From positions 1 through 45,398 of the forward strand of contig JAFTPH010000003.1 in the NCBI GenBank assembly GCA_017463365.1: 45,398 bases of DNA, written 5' to 3'. Of this stretch, positions 1-11,036 are shown in pieces. Within the stretch, counting starts at the first letter, position 1, and each line of letters opens with the position of its first letter. Source of the stretch: Bacilli bacterium (GTDB lineage Bacteria; Bacillota_I; Bacilli_A; ML615J-28; CAG-313). The notes beneath the pieces were generated by a model. It was not told the origin of the DNA. It did not search any database and saw only the letters and a list, made by a program, of their open reading frames with translations. Both the position numbers and the translations under genes were made by a program.

Positions 1-550
1 TAACAAACGAAAACTATCAAGAATTAGAAAATAGGGTAAATAATATTGAAACGAATCTAATAAATATTAATAATCAAACAGAAGAAAACACTAAACTTAT
101 AAAAGGTATTACAAAAATAGTTTATGATAAAGAATATAAAGTAGACAAGATATTTTATAATGGATCTTTTTATGATGCCTATAGTCTTATTCAAGATTTC
201 TTTGAAAAAGCAAATGAAGAAATAATAATTATTGATAATAATAGAAACTAGTTTCTATTATTGAGCGAACAATACTTGATAGATTAGTAGTAAAGAAAAA
301 GACGGTTAAAGTGATTATTTATACAAGTATTAAAACATCAAGAATACTAGGAAGTGATATAGAAGCCTTTAATAAACAATATGGTTTATTAAAAGTAGAA
401 TATACTGATAAAGTACATGATAGATACATTATCATTGATAAACAAAAGTTATATCATGTAGGTGCCTCTATTAAAGATTTGGGAAAAAAGATCTTTTCAA
501 TAAGTGAATTAGATTATAATTTAATACCGGTATTATTAAAAAAAATTTAG
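1..550 (+). pseudogene. RhuM/ORF6N-type protein, 3' remnant, frameshifted
   Basis: The gene is cut by the left window edge and broken inside. One frame is open from base 3 to a TAG at 249-251 and encodes a hydrophilic, coiled-coil-like stretch followed by FYNGSFYDAYSLIQDFFEKA and EEIIIIDN. The homologous continuation (TILDRLVVKKK, then VIIYTS) resumes from 269 in a different frame and runs to the TAG at 550. The end carries HDRYIIID and HVGASIKDLG, the PLD-like C-terminal region I know from RhuM/ORF6N-domain DNA-binding proteins of mobile elements. The shift coincides with a perfect palindrome at 237-262. From memory of the family only about four codons separate the IDN and TILDRL motifs; here there are 29 nt, so roughly 17 nt are extra. 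The remnant 311-550 could still be translated as about 79 aa, but I read the whole as a decayed gene. The N-terminal DNA-binding domain lies outside the window. Confidence 0.75.
237..262. repeat. 26-bp perfect palindrome inside the broken gene
   Basis: The left half AATAATAGAAACT is followed directly by its exact reverse complement AGTTTCTATTATT, with no loop. It sits exactly where the reading frame of the RhuM-like gene is lost and supplies the in-frame TAG stop at its centre (CTAG). It could be a small palindromic insertion or a replication-error product. There is no T-tract, so it is not a normal terminator. Confidence 0.85.
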
Positions 551-614
551 GAAAATAATTTTGGATTATTTATTAAAATAAATTTATATATTAATATTTA
601 TAAAAAGAAAAATA

Positions 615-623
615 TGATATAAT
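615..623 (+). promoter_or_regulatory. extended -10 promoter of the rpiB-atp operon
   Basis: TGA TATAAT at 615-623 is an extended -10 element placed 24 bases before the ATG at 647. The -35 region (about 595-600) is weak. It is followed by a GAGGTG ribosome-binding site at 635-640. No terminator is visible before the atp genes, so this is the probable promoter of the whole 7.5-kb operon. Confidence 0.6.
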
Positions 624-646
624 TTACTATATACGAGGTGAATAAC

Positions 647-1087
647 ATGAAAATTGCTATTGGATCAGATCATGCTGGTTATAAATTAAAAAATGAAATT
701 ATCGAATTTTTACAAGAAAAAAACATTGAAGTTATTGATGAAGGTACTTATGGACTTGAATCGGTAGATTATCCAGACTTCGCGGTTAAAGTATGTAACG
801 ATTATGTAACTGGAAAAGTAGACTATGGAATTTTAGTTTGTTATACAGGTATTGGAATGTCTATGGCCGCAAATAAAACTAAAGGAGTTCGTGCTGCTTT
901 AGTAGGAATTAAAGAAGATGCTGTATTAACAAGAGAACATAATAACGCTAATGTATTATGTTTAAGTGCTAAAAATACATCTACTAATTTAGCTTTAGAA
1001 ATAGTTGAAACATTCTTAAATACAGAATTTACTGCTGGTCGTCACGAAAGACGAGTTCAAAAAGTAATGGATATTGAAAATGAATAG
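647..1087 (+). CDS. rpiB: ribose-5-phosphate isomerase B
   Basis: A 146-residue protein of the RpiB/LacAB family, which interconverts ribose 5-phosphate and ribulose 5-phosphate in the cytosolic pentose phosphate pathway. It starts with the typical MKIAIGSDHAGYKLK and has the active-site Cys65 in CYTGIGMSMAANK followed by GVRAAL. Most RpiB proteins read CGTGIG here, so the Tyr is a small variation. The length is normal. The start is the ATG at 647; the in-frame GTG at 638 lies inside the GAGGTG ribosome-binding site and is rejected. It is the first gene of the operon and overlaps the next gene by 8 bases. rpiB upstream of the ATP synthase genes is also seen in Bacillus (ywlF-glyA-upp-atp), which supports the assignment. 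Confidence 0.95.
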   Translation: MKIAIGSDHAGYKLKNEIIEFLQEKNIEVIDEGTYGLESVDYPDFAVKVCNDYVTGKVDYGILVCYTGIGMSMAANKTKGVRAALVGIKEDAVLTREHNNANVLCLSAKNTSTNLALEIVETFLNTEFTAGRHERRVQKVMDIENE

Positions 1088-1376
1088 TGAAAAGAAAAAA
1101 AGATTAGCAAGAGACTTTAAACTATATAATGTGATAATGAATAATGTTTGGAAATTTATTGTTACTGTTTTAATTGGAGTTTTACTAGGTTATTTAACAA
1201 CTAAAAAAAGTGAAGATGGTAACAACTATATGGTTTTTTGTATTGTTACATTTTTCATAATTGGCCTAATTAATTTTTTTGTTGGTATTATTAAAGAACA
1301 CAAAAAATTAGTTAAACATGAAGAACTTCGTAAAAAATTAGAAAATAAAGAAGTAGAAAAAAATGAAAAAAATTAA
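1080..1376 (+). CDS. atpZ: AtpZ/AtpI-type small membrane protein
   Basis: A 98-residue protein with two predicted membrane helices (about residues 18-35 and 47-67) between lysine-rich ends. Its size, topology and place directly before the ATP synthase genes match the AtpZ/ATPase gene 1 family, small proteins linked to magnesium/calcium transport or c-ring assembly; sequence identity to that family is not obvious by eye. The ATG at 1080 is chosen over the in-frame TTG at 1074. It overlaps rpiB by 8 bases and the next gene by 14 bases, so the three are probably translationally coupled. The highly charged C-terminus (KKLENKEVEKNEKN) lies over the start of the next gene. Confidence 0.6.
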   Translation: MNSEKKKRLARDFKLYNVIMNNVWKFIVTVLIGVLLGYLTTKKSEDGNNYMVFCIVTFFIIGLINFFVGIIKEHKKLVKHEELRKKLENKEVEKNEKN

Positions 1377-1743
1377 TGAATTTGATAAAAATATTATTAG
1401 ATATTCATTATTTGTTGCTTTAGGAATAGCTATTTTAGTAGTTATTTTATGCATTATTTTTCATTGGCCAATTACATATGTAATTGGTTTTATTCTAAGT
1501 TATATAGTTAATGTTATTGTTTTTTTAAAAAGCAATTATTATATCGATAAAATATTAAGTAGAGAAAAAGAAAATCCAAAGAAAAGTATGATAATTAATA
1601 ATCTTACTAATAATTTGTTACAAACGGGAATATTATTATTAAATTTATTATTAGATTGTTTTAATGTCTTTGTGGGACTAGTTGGGTTATTAATTATTAA
1701 AATAGTGGTAATTTTTGGATATGGTTTTAAAAAGAAAGAATAG
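1363..1743 (+). CDS. atpI: ATP synthase subunit I-like membrane protein
   Basis: A 126-residue membrane protein with about four predicted helices (residues roughly 15-32, 33-53, 80-98 and 100-120) and a basic loop and tail. Size, helix pattern and position just before atpB are those of AtpI/ATP synthase protein I, which helps assemble the c-ring. The ATG at 1363 overlaps the previous gene by 14 bases. Another ATG at 1376 is in a different frame and gives no long protein. The atpB ribosome-binding site begins right after its stop. Two AtpI-type genes in tandem are therefore present; the second is the more typical AtpI. Confidence 0.7.
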   Translation: MKKINEFDKNIIRYSLFVALGIAILVVILCIIFHWPITYVIGFILSYIVNVIVFLKSNYYIDKILSREKENPKKSMIINNLTNNLLQTGILLLNLLLDCFNVFVGLVGLLIIKIVVIFGYGFKKKE

Positions 1744-1755
1744 AAGGTGATAATT

Positions 1756-2460
1756 TTGAATTTTCTTGGAATAATTGAAACATATAAAAATTTATCTCCA
1801 AGTATAAAGTCATCATTAATAATTACAATTCTTTTAATAATTTTTTGTTTAATAGTTGGATATAAAGCTAAAAAACAAGATCCTAGTAAAGCTCCTAAAG
1901 GGATATTACTTTTAGTTGAGTGGTTAGTTTCATGGGTTAACAAATTGTGTTATGATATTTTAGGAGATAAGTCAAGAAAATATGCCCCAATGATTTTAAC
2001 CTTTGTGATTTTTATTTTTATATCTAATATTGCGGGATTATTTGGATTACATCCGCCAACAGCTAATGTTGCGATTACGGTGGCGCTTGGATTTATTGCA
2101 GCATTTGTTATCCATATTGCGGGAATTATAGAAGGGGGATTTAAAAATTGGTTAAAGGGATTTTTAGATCCTTCACCAATTATGTTACCACTAAATATTA
2201 TCAGTGAAATTGTAACGCCATTTTCTCTAGGAATGCGTTTGTTCGGTAATATTTTAAGTGGAGTTGTAATTATGAATATGATATATGGAGCTTTAACCTC
2301 AATTACAGTGGGAAGTTTTCCACTAGGAGGAGTTATTGCCCCATTTGTAACACCAGCATTTCATGCGATATTTGATGTCTTTTTTGGAGCTATTCAAACG
2401 TATGTATTTGCATTATTAACAATTGTTTTTATTTCTGGTAAAATACCAGATAATGAGTGA
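1756..2460 (+). CDS. atpB: ATP synthase Fo subunit a
   Basis: A 234-residue polytopic membrane protein, the stator channel subunit of the Fo motor. It contains SLGMRLFGNILSG, which carries the essential arginine facing the c-ring, and the typical C-terminal FHAIFDVFFGAIQTYVFALL helix. The start is a TTG at 1756, seven bases after AAGGTGAT; the in-frame GTG at 1747 is part of that ribosome-binding site. The N-terminal helices contain the conserved PTANVAITVALGF segment. It ends with TGA, showing that TGA is a stop in this genome. It is followed by atpE after 19 bases. Confidence 0.95.
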   Translation: MNFLGIIETYKNLSPSIKSSLIITILLIIFCLIVGYKAKKQDPSKAPKGILLLVEWLVSWVNKLCYDILGDKSRKYAPMILTFVIFIFISNIAGLFGLHPPTANVAITVALGFIAAFVIHIAGIIEGGFKNWLKGFLDPSPIMLPLNIISEIVTPFSLGMRLFGNILSGVVIMNMIYGALTSITVGSFPLGGVIAPFVTPAFHAIFDVFFGAIQTYVFALLTIVFISGKIPDNE

Positions 2461-2470
2461 AAAATAATAG

Positions 2471-2773
<303 letters not shown>

Positions 2774-2789
2774 GAAAGAGATGTAAATA

Positions 2790-3344
2790 ATGATTTTAAG
2801 TATCGCCGATTCAGTAAAAAATGCTATTGAGTTAGGTATTGATTTACTGAGAGATGGTGCGGGTATCGATGTAACAGCCATTACATTTATTGTTCAAATT
2901 TGTGCAACTCTAGTCTTATTTTTATTTGTTAGATTCTTCTTTTGGAATAAAGTAACAGAAATGATTGACAAACGTCGTGAAAATATTCAAAAAGATATCG
3001 ATTCTAAAGATGAGGCTCTTCGTGAGTTAGAAGAGGCTAGAGAAGAAGCATCTTTTATTATTTCATCGGCTAAGAAAGAAGCGGATTTAATTGTTGAAAA
3101 AGCTAAAACAAATAGTAAAACGGAAGCTGATACAATTATGAAACGTGCATTACAAGAAATTGAAGTTAAACAAAAAGCTTCAGTTGAACAAATTAAAAAT
3201 GACCGAGAAAAAATGGAAGAAAGTCTTCGTGATGAAATTATTACAGTTGCGTATGCTTTAGCTGAAAAAATTACTGAAAAAGAAATTGATCAAAGTAAAA
3301 ATGAAGATCTTGTTAATGATTTCTTAAAAGAAGTAGGTAAATAG
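2790..3344 (+). CDS. atpF: ATP synthase Fo subunit b
   Basis: A 184-residue peripheral stalk subunit. One membrane helix (about residues 30-52, TFIVQICATLVLFLFVRFFF) is followed by a long charged coiled coil (about 57-160) rich in Lys and Glu. The first 28 residues are an extra segment before the helix, as in several low-GC species. It starts at the ATG at 2790, 16 bases after atpE. It joins subunit delta at the top of F1 and holds the stator against rotation. The atpH start follows its stop without a gap. Confidence 0.93.
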   Translation: MILSIADSVKNAIELGIDLLRDGAGIDVTAITFIVQICATLVLFLFVRFFFWNKVTEMIDKRRENIQKDIDSKDEALRELEEAREEASFIISSAKKEADLIVEKAKTNSKTEADTIMKRALQEIEVKQKASVEQIKNDREKMEESLRDEIITVAYALAEKITEKEIDQSKNEDLVNDFLKEVGK

Positions 3345-5386
<2,042 letters not shown>

Positions 5387-5403
5387 AAAAGGAGGAATAA
5401 GTC

Positions 5404-6267
5404 ATGGCTCAATCGATTAGATCCATCAAAAGTAGAATTTCTGCAACTAAAAAGACATCACAAATAACGAAAGCCATGAATATGGTTTCCGCATCTAAAT
5501 TAAAAGGAGCTGAAAAGAGTATTAAAGAATACTTACCATTTACTGATAAAGTAAAAAGTATTGTTGGTAATCTTGTTAAAGCTAGTGAAACCCTTGAACA
5601 TCCGATTTTAAAAAAACGTGAAATTAAAACAATTTTATATGTAGTAGTAACCTCTGATAGAGGACTTGCAGGAGCATTTAATTCAAGCATCCTAAAAACT
5701 TTAGATCAAGAAATTTTAAATAATAAGCATAAAAATTATATGGTGATGCCTTTAGGATTAAAAGCTTATACATATGTGAAAAAACGCAAATATCCAACTA
5801 ATATATCTTTACCAGTATCATTAAAGGATAATGTCGAGTTTTCGGAAATTAGTGAAGTAGTTCACAAAATTGTTTTAGATTATTTATCATACAAAATTGA
5901 TTGTGTAAAAATTATTTACAATCATCATATTAATACCCTTATTCAAGAAGTAATGATAGAGAATTTATTACCTATTCAAGTAAATGAAGAATATTCTGGT
6001 AATATTAGTTATGAATTTGATGGGGGAAGAAAAGAAATATTAGACACTATTTTTCCAATATATATAGAAAATTCAATTTATGGAATGATTCTTGATTCCA
6101 AAGCTAGTGAGCATGCAGCTAGAATGAATGCTATGCAAAGTGCAACTGACAATGCAAGTGAAGTAATTGAAACTTTAGAGTTACTTTATAATAGGGCACG
6201 TCAAGAGTCAATTACTAATGAATTGACCGATATTGTTGGAGGAGCTAGTGTTATTAACGAAAGTTAG
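5404..6267 (+). CDS. atpG: ATP synthase F1 subunit gamma
   Basis: A 287-residue central-shaft subunit. It begins with the conserved SIRSIKSRISATKKTSQITKA helix and ends with ITNELTDIVGGASVINES, the two coiled-coil ends that turn inside the alpha/beta ring. TSDRGLAGAFN, the family motif, is at about residues 83-93. A strong AAGGAGGAA site lies before the ATG. It is 17 bases from atpA and 10 bases from atpD. Confidence 0.96.
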   Translation: MAQSIRSIKSRISATKKTSQITKAMNMVSASKLKGAEKSIKEYLPFTDKVKSIVGNLVKASETLEHPILKKREIKTILYVVVTSDRGLAGAFNSSILKTLDQEILNNKHKNYMVMPLGLKAYTYVKKRKYPTNISLPVSLKDNVEFSEISEVVHKIVLDYLSYKIDCVKIIYNHHINTLIQEVMIENLLPIQVNEEYSGNISYEFDGGRKEILDTIFPIYIENSIYGMILDSKASEHAARMNAMQSATDNASEVIETLELLYNRARQESITNELTDIVGGASVINES

Positions 6268-6271
6268 GTGA

Positions 6272-7696
<1,425 letters not shown>

Positions 7697-7699
7697 AAA

Positions 7700-8092
7700 A
7701 TGTTAAAACTAACAATTGTAACTCCCAAAGGAACAAGTTTTTCTGGTGATGTTGACTATGTAGTTGTTGATGGTAATGCTGGACAAATGGGGATTTTGGA
7801 AAATCATGTTCCAACCATTGTACCAGTAAAAGAGGGATTTTTAAAAAAAGTTGTAAAAGAAGAAGAATACTATTTCTATTTATCGGGAGCGATTCTTGAA
7901 CTTAGTCACAATATTATTACAGTTATCGCTCAAGAGGCAAGTAGTGGAGACACTTTAGAGCTTGCTAAAAAAGAGTTTGAAGAAATTCGTTTACAAGAAA
8001 AAAGGGAAAACCGTCGTAAATTAATTGATTTCACAAAAATGGAAAAGGATTTAGCGAAATCAATTAAAGAGATGAAAGCGGGTAGTTTATAA
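7700..8092 (+). CDS. atpC: ATP synthase F1 subunit epsilon
   Basis: A 130-residue epsilon subunit. The N-terminal beta-sandwich has the typical LKLTIVTPKGTSFSGDVDYV opening and GQMGILENHVPTIVPV. The C-terminal helical hairpin (about 88-130) is rich in Lys and Glu and can block rotation. It is the last gene of the operon, 3 bases after atpD, and is followed by a rho-independent terminator at 8114. Confidence 0.94.
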   Translation: MLKLTIVTPKGTSFSGDVDYVVVDGNAGQMGILENHVPTIVPVKEGFLKKVVKEEEYYFYLSGAILELSHNIITVIAQEASSGDTLELAKKEFEEIRLQEKRENRRKLIDFTKMEKDLAKSIKEMKAGSL

Positions 8093-8113
8093 ATAAAATT
8101 TCGAAATAAATTG

Positions 8114-8153
8114 AAAAAGGCTGACTTTTATTTTTTAGCCTTTTTTTCTTTTT
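8114..8153 (+). terminator. rho-independent terminator of the atp operon
   Basis: The arms AAAAAGGCT (8114-8122) and AGCCTTTTT (8137-8145) pair over a 14-base loop, and the right arm runs on into further T residues. It lies 21 bases after the atpC stop. Confidence 0.85.
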
Positions 8154-8159
8154 AATATA

Positions 8160-8168
8160 TGTTAAAAT
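8160..8168 (+). promoter_or_regulatory. extended -10 for a probably leaderless gene
   Basis: TG-T-TAAAAT at 8160-8168 lies only 5 bases before the ATG at 8174. A start site at the usual distance would fall on the start codon itself. No Shine-Dalgarno sequence fits between them. Confidence 0.45.
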
Positions 8169-8173
8169 AAAGT

Positions 8174-8449
8174 ATGAGAACATATAAGAACTTATTTGAT
8201 TTAAAAGAAACCAAACCAGTACTTGAAGAATACCTAATTGGTTATACCAAAATATATTTATATCAATCAATTGACTATGATGAAGAAATCTTTTTCAGCA
8301 AGCGAATAGCTAGTTTATTTAAACTTATGATATATACCGACTATTTATTGTTTTGGTTTTCATCATTTGACGAAATGTATGAAAGACTTGGAAGTTTTTT
8401 GGAAATTGTTGATGACAATTGTCTAAAAATAATTGTTATAATTAATTAA
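8174..8449 (+). CDS. small hypothetical protein
   Basis: A 91-residue open frame with no recognised family. It is soluble in its first half (MRTYKNLFDLKETKPVLEEY) and more hydrophobic in the second (LMIYTDYLLFWFSSF). No signal peptide or motif is seen. The ATG has no ribosome-binding site, and a -10 box lies directly before it, so a leaderless mRNA is possible. It occupies most of the space between the atp terminator and the hpf promoter and has no better competitor on the other strand. It is probably a real gene, but the support is only frame length and position. Confidence 0.5.
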   Translation: MRTYKNLFDLKETKPVLEEYLIGYTKIYLYQSIDYDEEIFFSKRIASLFKLMIYTDYLLFWFSSFDEMYERLGSFLEIVDDNCLKIIVIIN

Positions 8450-8481
8450 TCTTTTTTTTAGGTAAAAAATTATTGTAATAT

Positions 8482-8512
8482 TTGACTATTGAAAACGTTT
8501 TTATGGTATAAT
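8482..8512 (+). promoter_or_regulatory. promoter of hpf
   Basis: TTGACT at 8482-8487 and TATAAT at 8507-8512 with a 19-base spacer; TGG before the -10 makes it an extended -10. The transcript would have a leader of about 55 bases before the AGGAGG site. Confidence 0.7.
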
Positions 8513-8573
8513 ATAAGTGTCAAAGATATATGAGTATTTTTGATGATAGATTAAATTTTAAGGAGGACAATTT

Positions 8574-9116
8574 ATGAAAATGAACATCCATGGTAAGAAC
8601 AAATTTGAAGTAAAGCCAGGTCTTAGAAAGTACATTGAAGAAAAAATTGAAACCTTTGTAAAACTATTTAGTAATACGGATGGTTTATCTGTTAATGTAG
8701 TATGTAAAGAATATGGCGATGATAAGGTGGTAGAAATCACCATTCCAACTAAACATTTAATCTTAAGAGCTGAAGCTTCTACTGAAGACATGTTTTCGTC
8801 AGTAGATAGTTGTGTAACAAAATTAGAACAACAATTATTAAAACATCGTAAGAAAATTAATTCAATTATTCGTTCAAGAGATGGTGTATCTACTTACTTT
8901 AGTGAACAGTTTGAAAAACGTGAAGCAGATGAAGAAAATGGTCAAGTAGTACGTCAAAAAGAAGTTGACTTACAAGTAATGAGTGTTGATGAAGCAATGT
9001 TACAACTTGAATTATTAGAACATGACTTCTATATGTTTATAAACGAAGAAGATCATAAAGTAACGTTAATTTATTTACGTGAAGATGGTAATTACGGAAC
9101 AATGAGAGTTAAATAG
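8574..9116 (+). CDS. hpf: ribosome hibernation promoting factor, long form
   Basis: A 180-residue long HPF (YvyD type). Residues about 1-100 form the S30AE domain that binds the 30S decoding site (it starts MKMNIHGKNKFEVKPGLR). After a linker with acidic residues, residues about 122-178 form the C-terminal dimerisation domain (VMSVDEAMLQLELLEHDFYM and the end VTLIYLREDGNYGTMRVK). Long HPF joins two ribosomes into inactive 100S dimers during starvation. The ATG at 8574 follows AAGGAGGAC with good spacing. It is a single-gene unit with its own promoter and shares a hairpin terminator with the convergent gene. Confidence 0.95.
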   Translation: MKMNIHGKNKFEVKPGLRKYIEEKIETFVKLFSNTDGLSVNVVCKEYGDDKVVEITIPTKHLILRAEASTEDMFSSVDSCVTKLEQQLLKHRKKINSIIRSRDGVSTYFSEQFEKREADEENGQVVRQKEVDLQVMSVDEAMLQLELLEHDFYMFINEEDHKVTLIYLREDGNYGTMRVK

Positions 9117-9121
9117 TTTTA

Positions 9122-9150
9122 AAAGAGGCGAATTATTCGCCTCTTTCTTT
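9122..9150. terminator. bidirectional terminator between hpf and yidD
   Basis: An 11-bp perfect stem, AAAGAGGCGAA (9122-9132) with TTCGCCTCTTT (9136-9146), has a 3-base loop. T-rich sequence follows on the plus strand, and a short T-run follows on the minus strand. The minus-strand gene's stop codon lies in the loop and stem. Confidence 0.85.
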
Positions 9151-10044
9151 TGGGATATATAAATTATAATTATTGATTGAAAACTCTTCGTTTTCATCAA
9201 AAAAACGCACAATACAGTTTAAATGAAATAAAATCTTGGGATCAACTAAATTATCACCGGTAACAATAATAATTTTACTAGGTGTATTTTCTAAATATTT
9301 ATGAGTTAGATTTTCACTACTTATTACTTCCGCATCCCATACTTCTGTAAAATATTTTAAAGCTTGATGATCAATATTTTCAAAACCAATAATTGATTGG
9401 TTGTTAAAATATCTTTCGATTTCTTTTTTCCACATAGATAAAGGAATCTTGGATGTCTTATGTAAATAATAGTTAATCGGATAATTAGAACTTGGAATTA
9501 AATTAGCAAAATTAATTTTTTTCGAAGTATATTCTATTATTTTTAAGTCATTTAGTTTTTCTAAAAGTAAGATATAAGTATCAGGAATATTAACTAATGT
9601 TTTTTCTTGATTTATAAATTCTTTAGTTTTAACAAAATTTAAACCAAGATTTTCGATTCTATCAAATTCCAACTCACTCGTAAAGTTAAAGTTATAACCA
9701 TAAAGATATTGAATAGTTAGAATTAATAAATCATCATTTTTAAGATGTTTATGTTTTAATAATAGATCAAGATAGATTGGATCATTATTTTGTTTTAATA
9801 AATTAAATTCCCTCATTTGTTTTTTCTCATCTTTAGTTAAGGGTACTAAATCTACTCGTCGTTTAGTGAAAGGTGTACAACGTAAAATTCGAAAACCAGT
9901 TAAGATAGATGCATAAAACCAGTTAAACTTTTGATATGCTTCAATCGCATAATTAGAACAACTTGGTATAAAATGACATCTACCTGATATACGTTTATGT
10001 TTTTGATATAATCTAATTAATTTAATTGTTTTTTCATTACGCAT
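9133..10044 (-). CDS. yidD: YidD membrane insertion factor with long C-terminal extension
   Basis: A 303-residue protein. Residues about 1-70 are a clear YidD domain: LIRLYQKHKRISGRCHFIPS, then CSNYAIEA and ILRCTPFTKRRVDLVPL, with the three conserved cysteines. YidD is normally 70-90 residues and helps YidC insert membrane proteins. The remaining 230 residues are an unrecognised, mostly hydrophilic domain without membrane segments (blocks such as KNDDLLILTIQYLYGYN and SKIIIVTGDNLVDPKILFHL). The frame is unbroken, so this is a fusion or a lineage-specific extension. GAGGA precedes the ATG on the minus strand. It is convergent with hpf and divergent from ytfI. In many bacteria yidD sits beside rnpA and yidC; here it stands alone. 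Confidence 0.85.
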   Translation of the reverse strand: MRNEKTIKLIRLYQKHKRISGRCHFIPSCSNYAIEAYQKFNWFYASILTGFRILRCTPFTKRRVDLVPLTKDEKKQMREFNLLKQNNDPIYLDLLLKHKHLKNDDLLILTIQYLYGYNFNFTSELEFDRIENLGLNFVKTKEFINQEKTLVNIPDTYILLLEKLNDLKIIEYTSKKINFANLIPSSNYPINYYLHKTSKIPLSMWKKEIERYFNNQSIIGFENIDHQALKYFTEVWDAEVISSENLTHKYLENTPSKIIIVTGDNLVDPKILFHLNCIVRFFDENEEFSINNYNLYIPKERGE

Positions 10045-10063
10045 AATTTTATCCTCTAGATAT

Positions 10064-10072
10064 ATTTTAACA
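10064..10072 (-). promoter_or_regulatory. extended -10 promoter of the yidD gene
   Basis: On the minus strand TG-T-TAAAAT reads from 10072 to 10064, 20 bases upstream of the start codon. The -35 is not clear. Confidence 0.45.
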
Positions 10073-10114
10073 TAAAAGGGTTATAAAAAAGAAATAATTG
10101 GTAAAAATAATATT

Positions 10115-10606
10115 ATGAGATATCTAATGTTAGGCATATTATTACTATTTATTATTTTGATAATTATAAAAATTAAGTTGATAATTGAATATGATCAAGA
10201 ATTTAAAATTATGTTAGTAATAGGCAATATCTATAAAATTAAACTAAATAAACAAAACAATAACCAAAATACAGGAATAAAAGAAGTATTAGAAGTTTTA
10301 AAAAAAATAACTAATCCTTTTTTAATTAAGTTTTTAAATCAATCAACAGGATGTATATCGTTTATAGTGGGTAATAATCTTTTTGATAGTCCATATCTAA
10401 TATTTAGTAGTTATATGGGCTTAATACTAATAAAAAATGAACTTTCGAAACTAGTAGGAAAAATTAAAAAAGAAAATTACCAAGTAATAATTAACGAAAA
10501 ATCGCTAAAAATGGAACTTATTTTTAGTATTAGTTTATTAAAACTGGCTATAATAATTTTAACAAACTATCAAAATTTTAAACTATTAATTAAGGGGGAA
10601 TCATGA
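10115..10606 (+). CDS. ytfI: YtfI-like membrane protein (DUF2953 type)
   Basis: A 163-residue protein with one N-terminal membrane helix (about residues 3-20, all aliphatic) and a mostly basic, hydrophilic remainder. The sequence itself is weakly diagnostic. The assignment comes from position: it directly precedes and overlaps ytfJ (its TGA lies in ATGATG), as in Bacillus subtilis ytfI-ytfJ. Ribosome binding before the ATG is poor. A TAAAAA-like box 6-13 bases upstream could be a -10, giving a very short leader. The role is unknown; in spore formers it is made with YtfJ. Confidence 0.55.
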   Translation: MRYLMLGILLLFIILIIIKIKLIIEYDQEFKIMLVIGNIYKIKLNKQNNNQNTGIKEVLEVLKKITNPFLIKFLNQSTGCISFIVGNNLFDSPYLIFSSYMGLILIKNELSKLVGKIKKENYQVIINEKSLKMELIFSISLLKLAIIILTNYQNFKLLIKGES

Positions 10607-10977
10607 TGAGTGAACATCAAATCAGTAATCTATTAAATGTTTCTATGGATAACTTAAAAGAAATGGTTAAAGCCGGAATGATTGTGGGAGATCCCATTCA
10701 AGTTAGTGGAGGAGTTTTATTTCCAATTGTTAAAGTTAAATGTGGATTAGTTAGTGGGGGGATGGATCAGGGTAAGAAAACTATTGATAACAATATGTCT
10801 TTTTCTGGAGCTTCAGCATCGACCCTTTCTCTTACTCCTTTAGCGATTGTTTCATGTGTTAACAATGAAGTTAAACTTTTACATATGGAAGAATCATCTC
10901 ATATTATTGAAAAAGCCATTGATAGTATTAGTAATACTATAAATAAATTGATTGACAAAACTAGTTCAAAAAACTAG
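10606..10977 (+). CDS. ytfJ: GerW/YtfJ family protein
   Basis: A 123-residue protein clearly related to YtfJ (GerW), a protein that in spore formers affects lysozyme resistance or germination. Family marks are the N-terminal NLKEMVKAGMIVGDPI, the glycine-rich middle (VKCGLVSGGMDQGKK) and the C-terminal SLTPLAIVSCVNNEVKLLHM with EESSH. The ATG at 10606 is preferred over 10603 because it is seven bases from GGGGG. It is translationally coupled to ytfI. The hairpin terminator overlaps its stop codon. No other sporulation-specific gene is near except a YlmC-type gene at 27117, so a non-sporulation role is possible. Confidence 0.85.
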   Translation: MSEHQISNLLNVSMDNLKEMVKAGMIVGDPIQVSGGVLFPIVKVKCGLVSGGMDQGKKTIDNNMSFSGASASTLSLTPLAIVSCVNNEVKLLHMEESSHIIEKAIDSISNTINKLIDKTSSKN

Positions 10978-10986
10978 TTTTTTCTT
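10957..10986 (+). terminator. terminator of ytfI-ytfJ
   Basis: AAAACTAGTT (10957-10966) and AACTAGTTTT (10972-10981) form a perfect 10-bp stem with a 5-base loop, followed by TTCTTT. The stop codon TAG of ytfJ is inside the right arm. Confidence 0.8.
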
Positions 10987-11010
10987 TATCTAACAATTTT
11001 ATCAAAAATA

Positions 11011-11019
11011 TGATATAAT
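11011..11019 (+). promoter_or_regulatory. extended -10 promoter of the flavoprotein gene
   Basis: TGA TATAAT at 11011-11019, 18 bases before the start codon; the -35 is weak. Confidence 0.55.
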
Positions 11020-11036
11020 AATAAATGGTGATTTTT

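Noticed and set aside
1539-1943. A 134-codon minus-strand frame across atpI and atpB
   Set aside because: It is antisense to two clear operon genes and shows only the mirrored composition of their membrane helices.
2458-2460. TGA read as tryptophan (Mycoplasma code)
   Set aside because: Gene ends such as atpB, ytfI and cshB need TGA as stop, and tryptophans are encoded by TGG.
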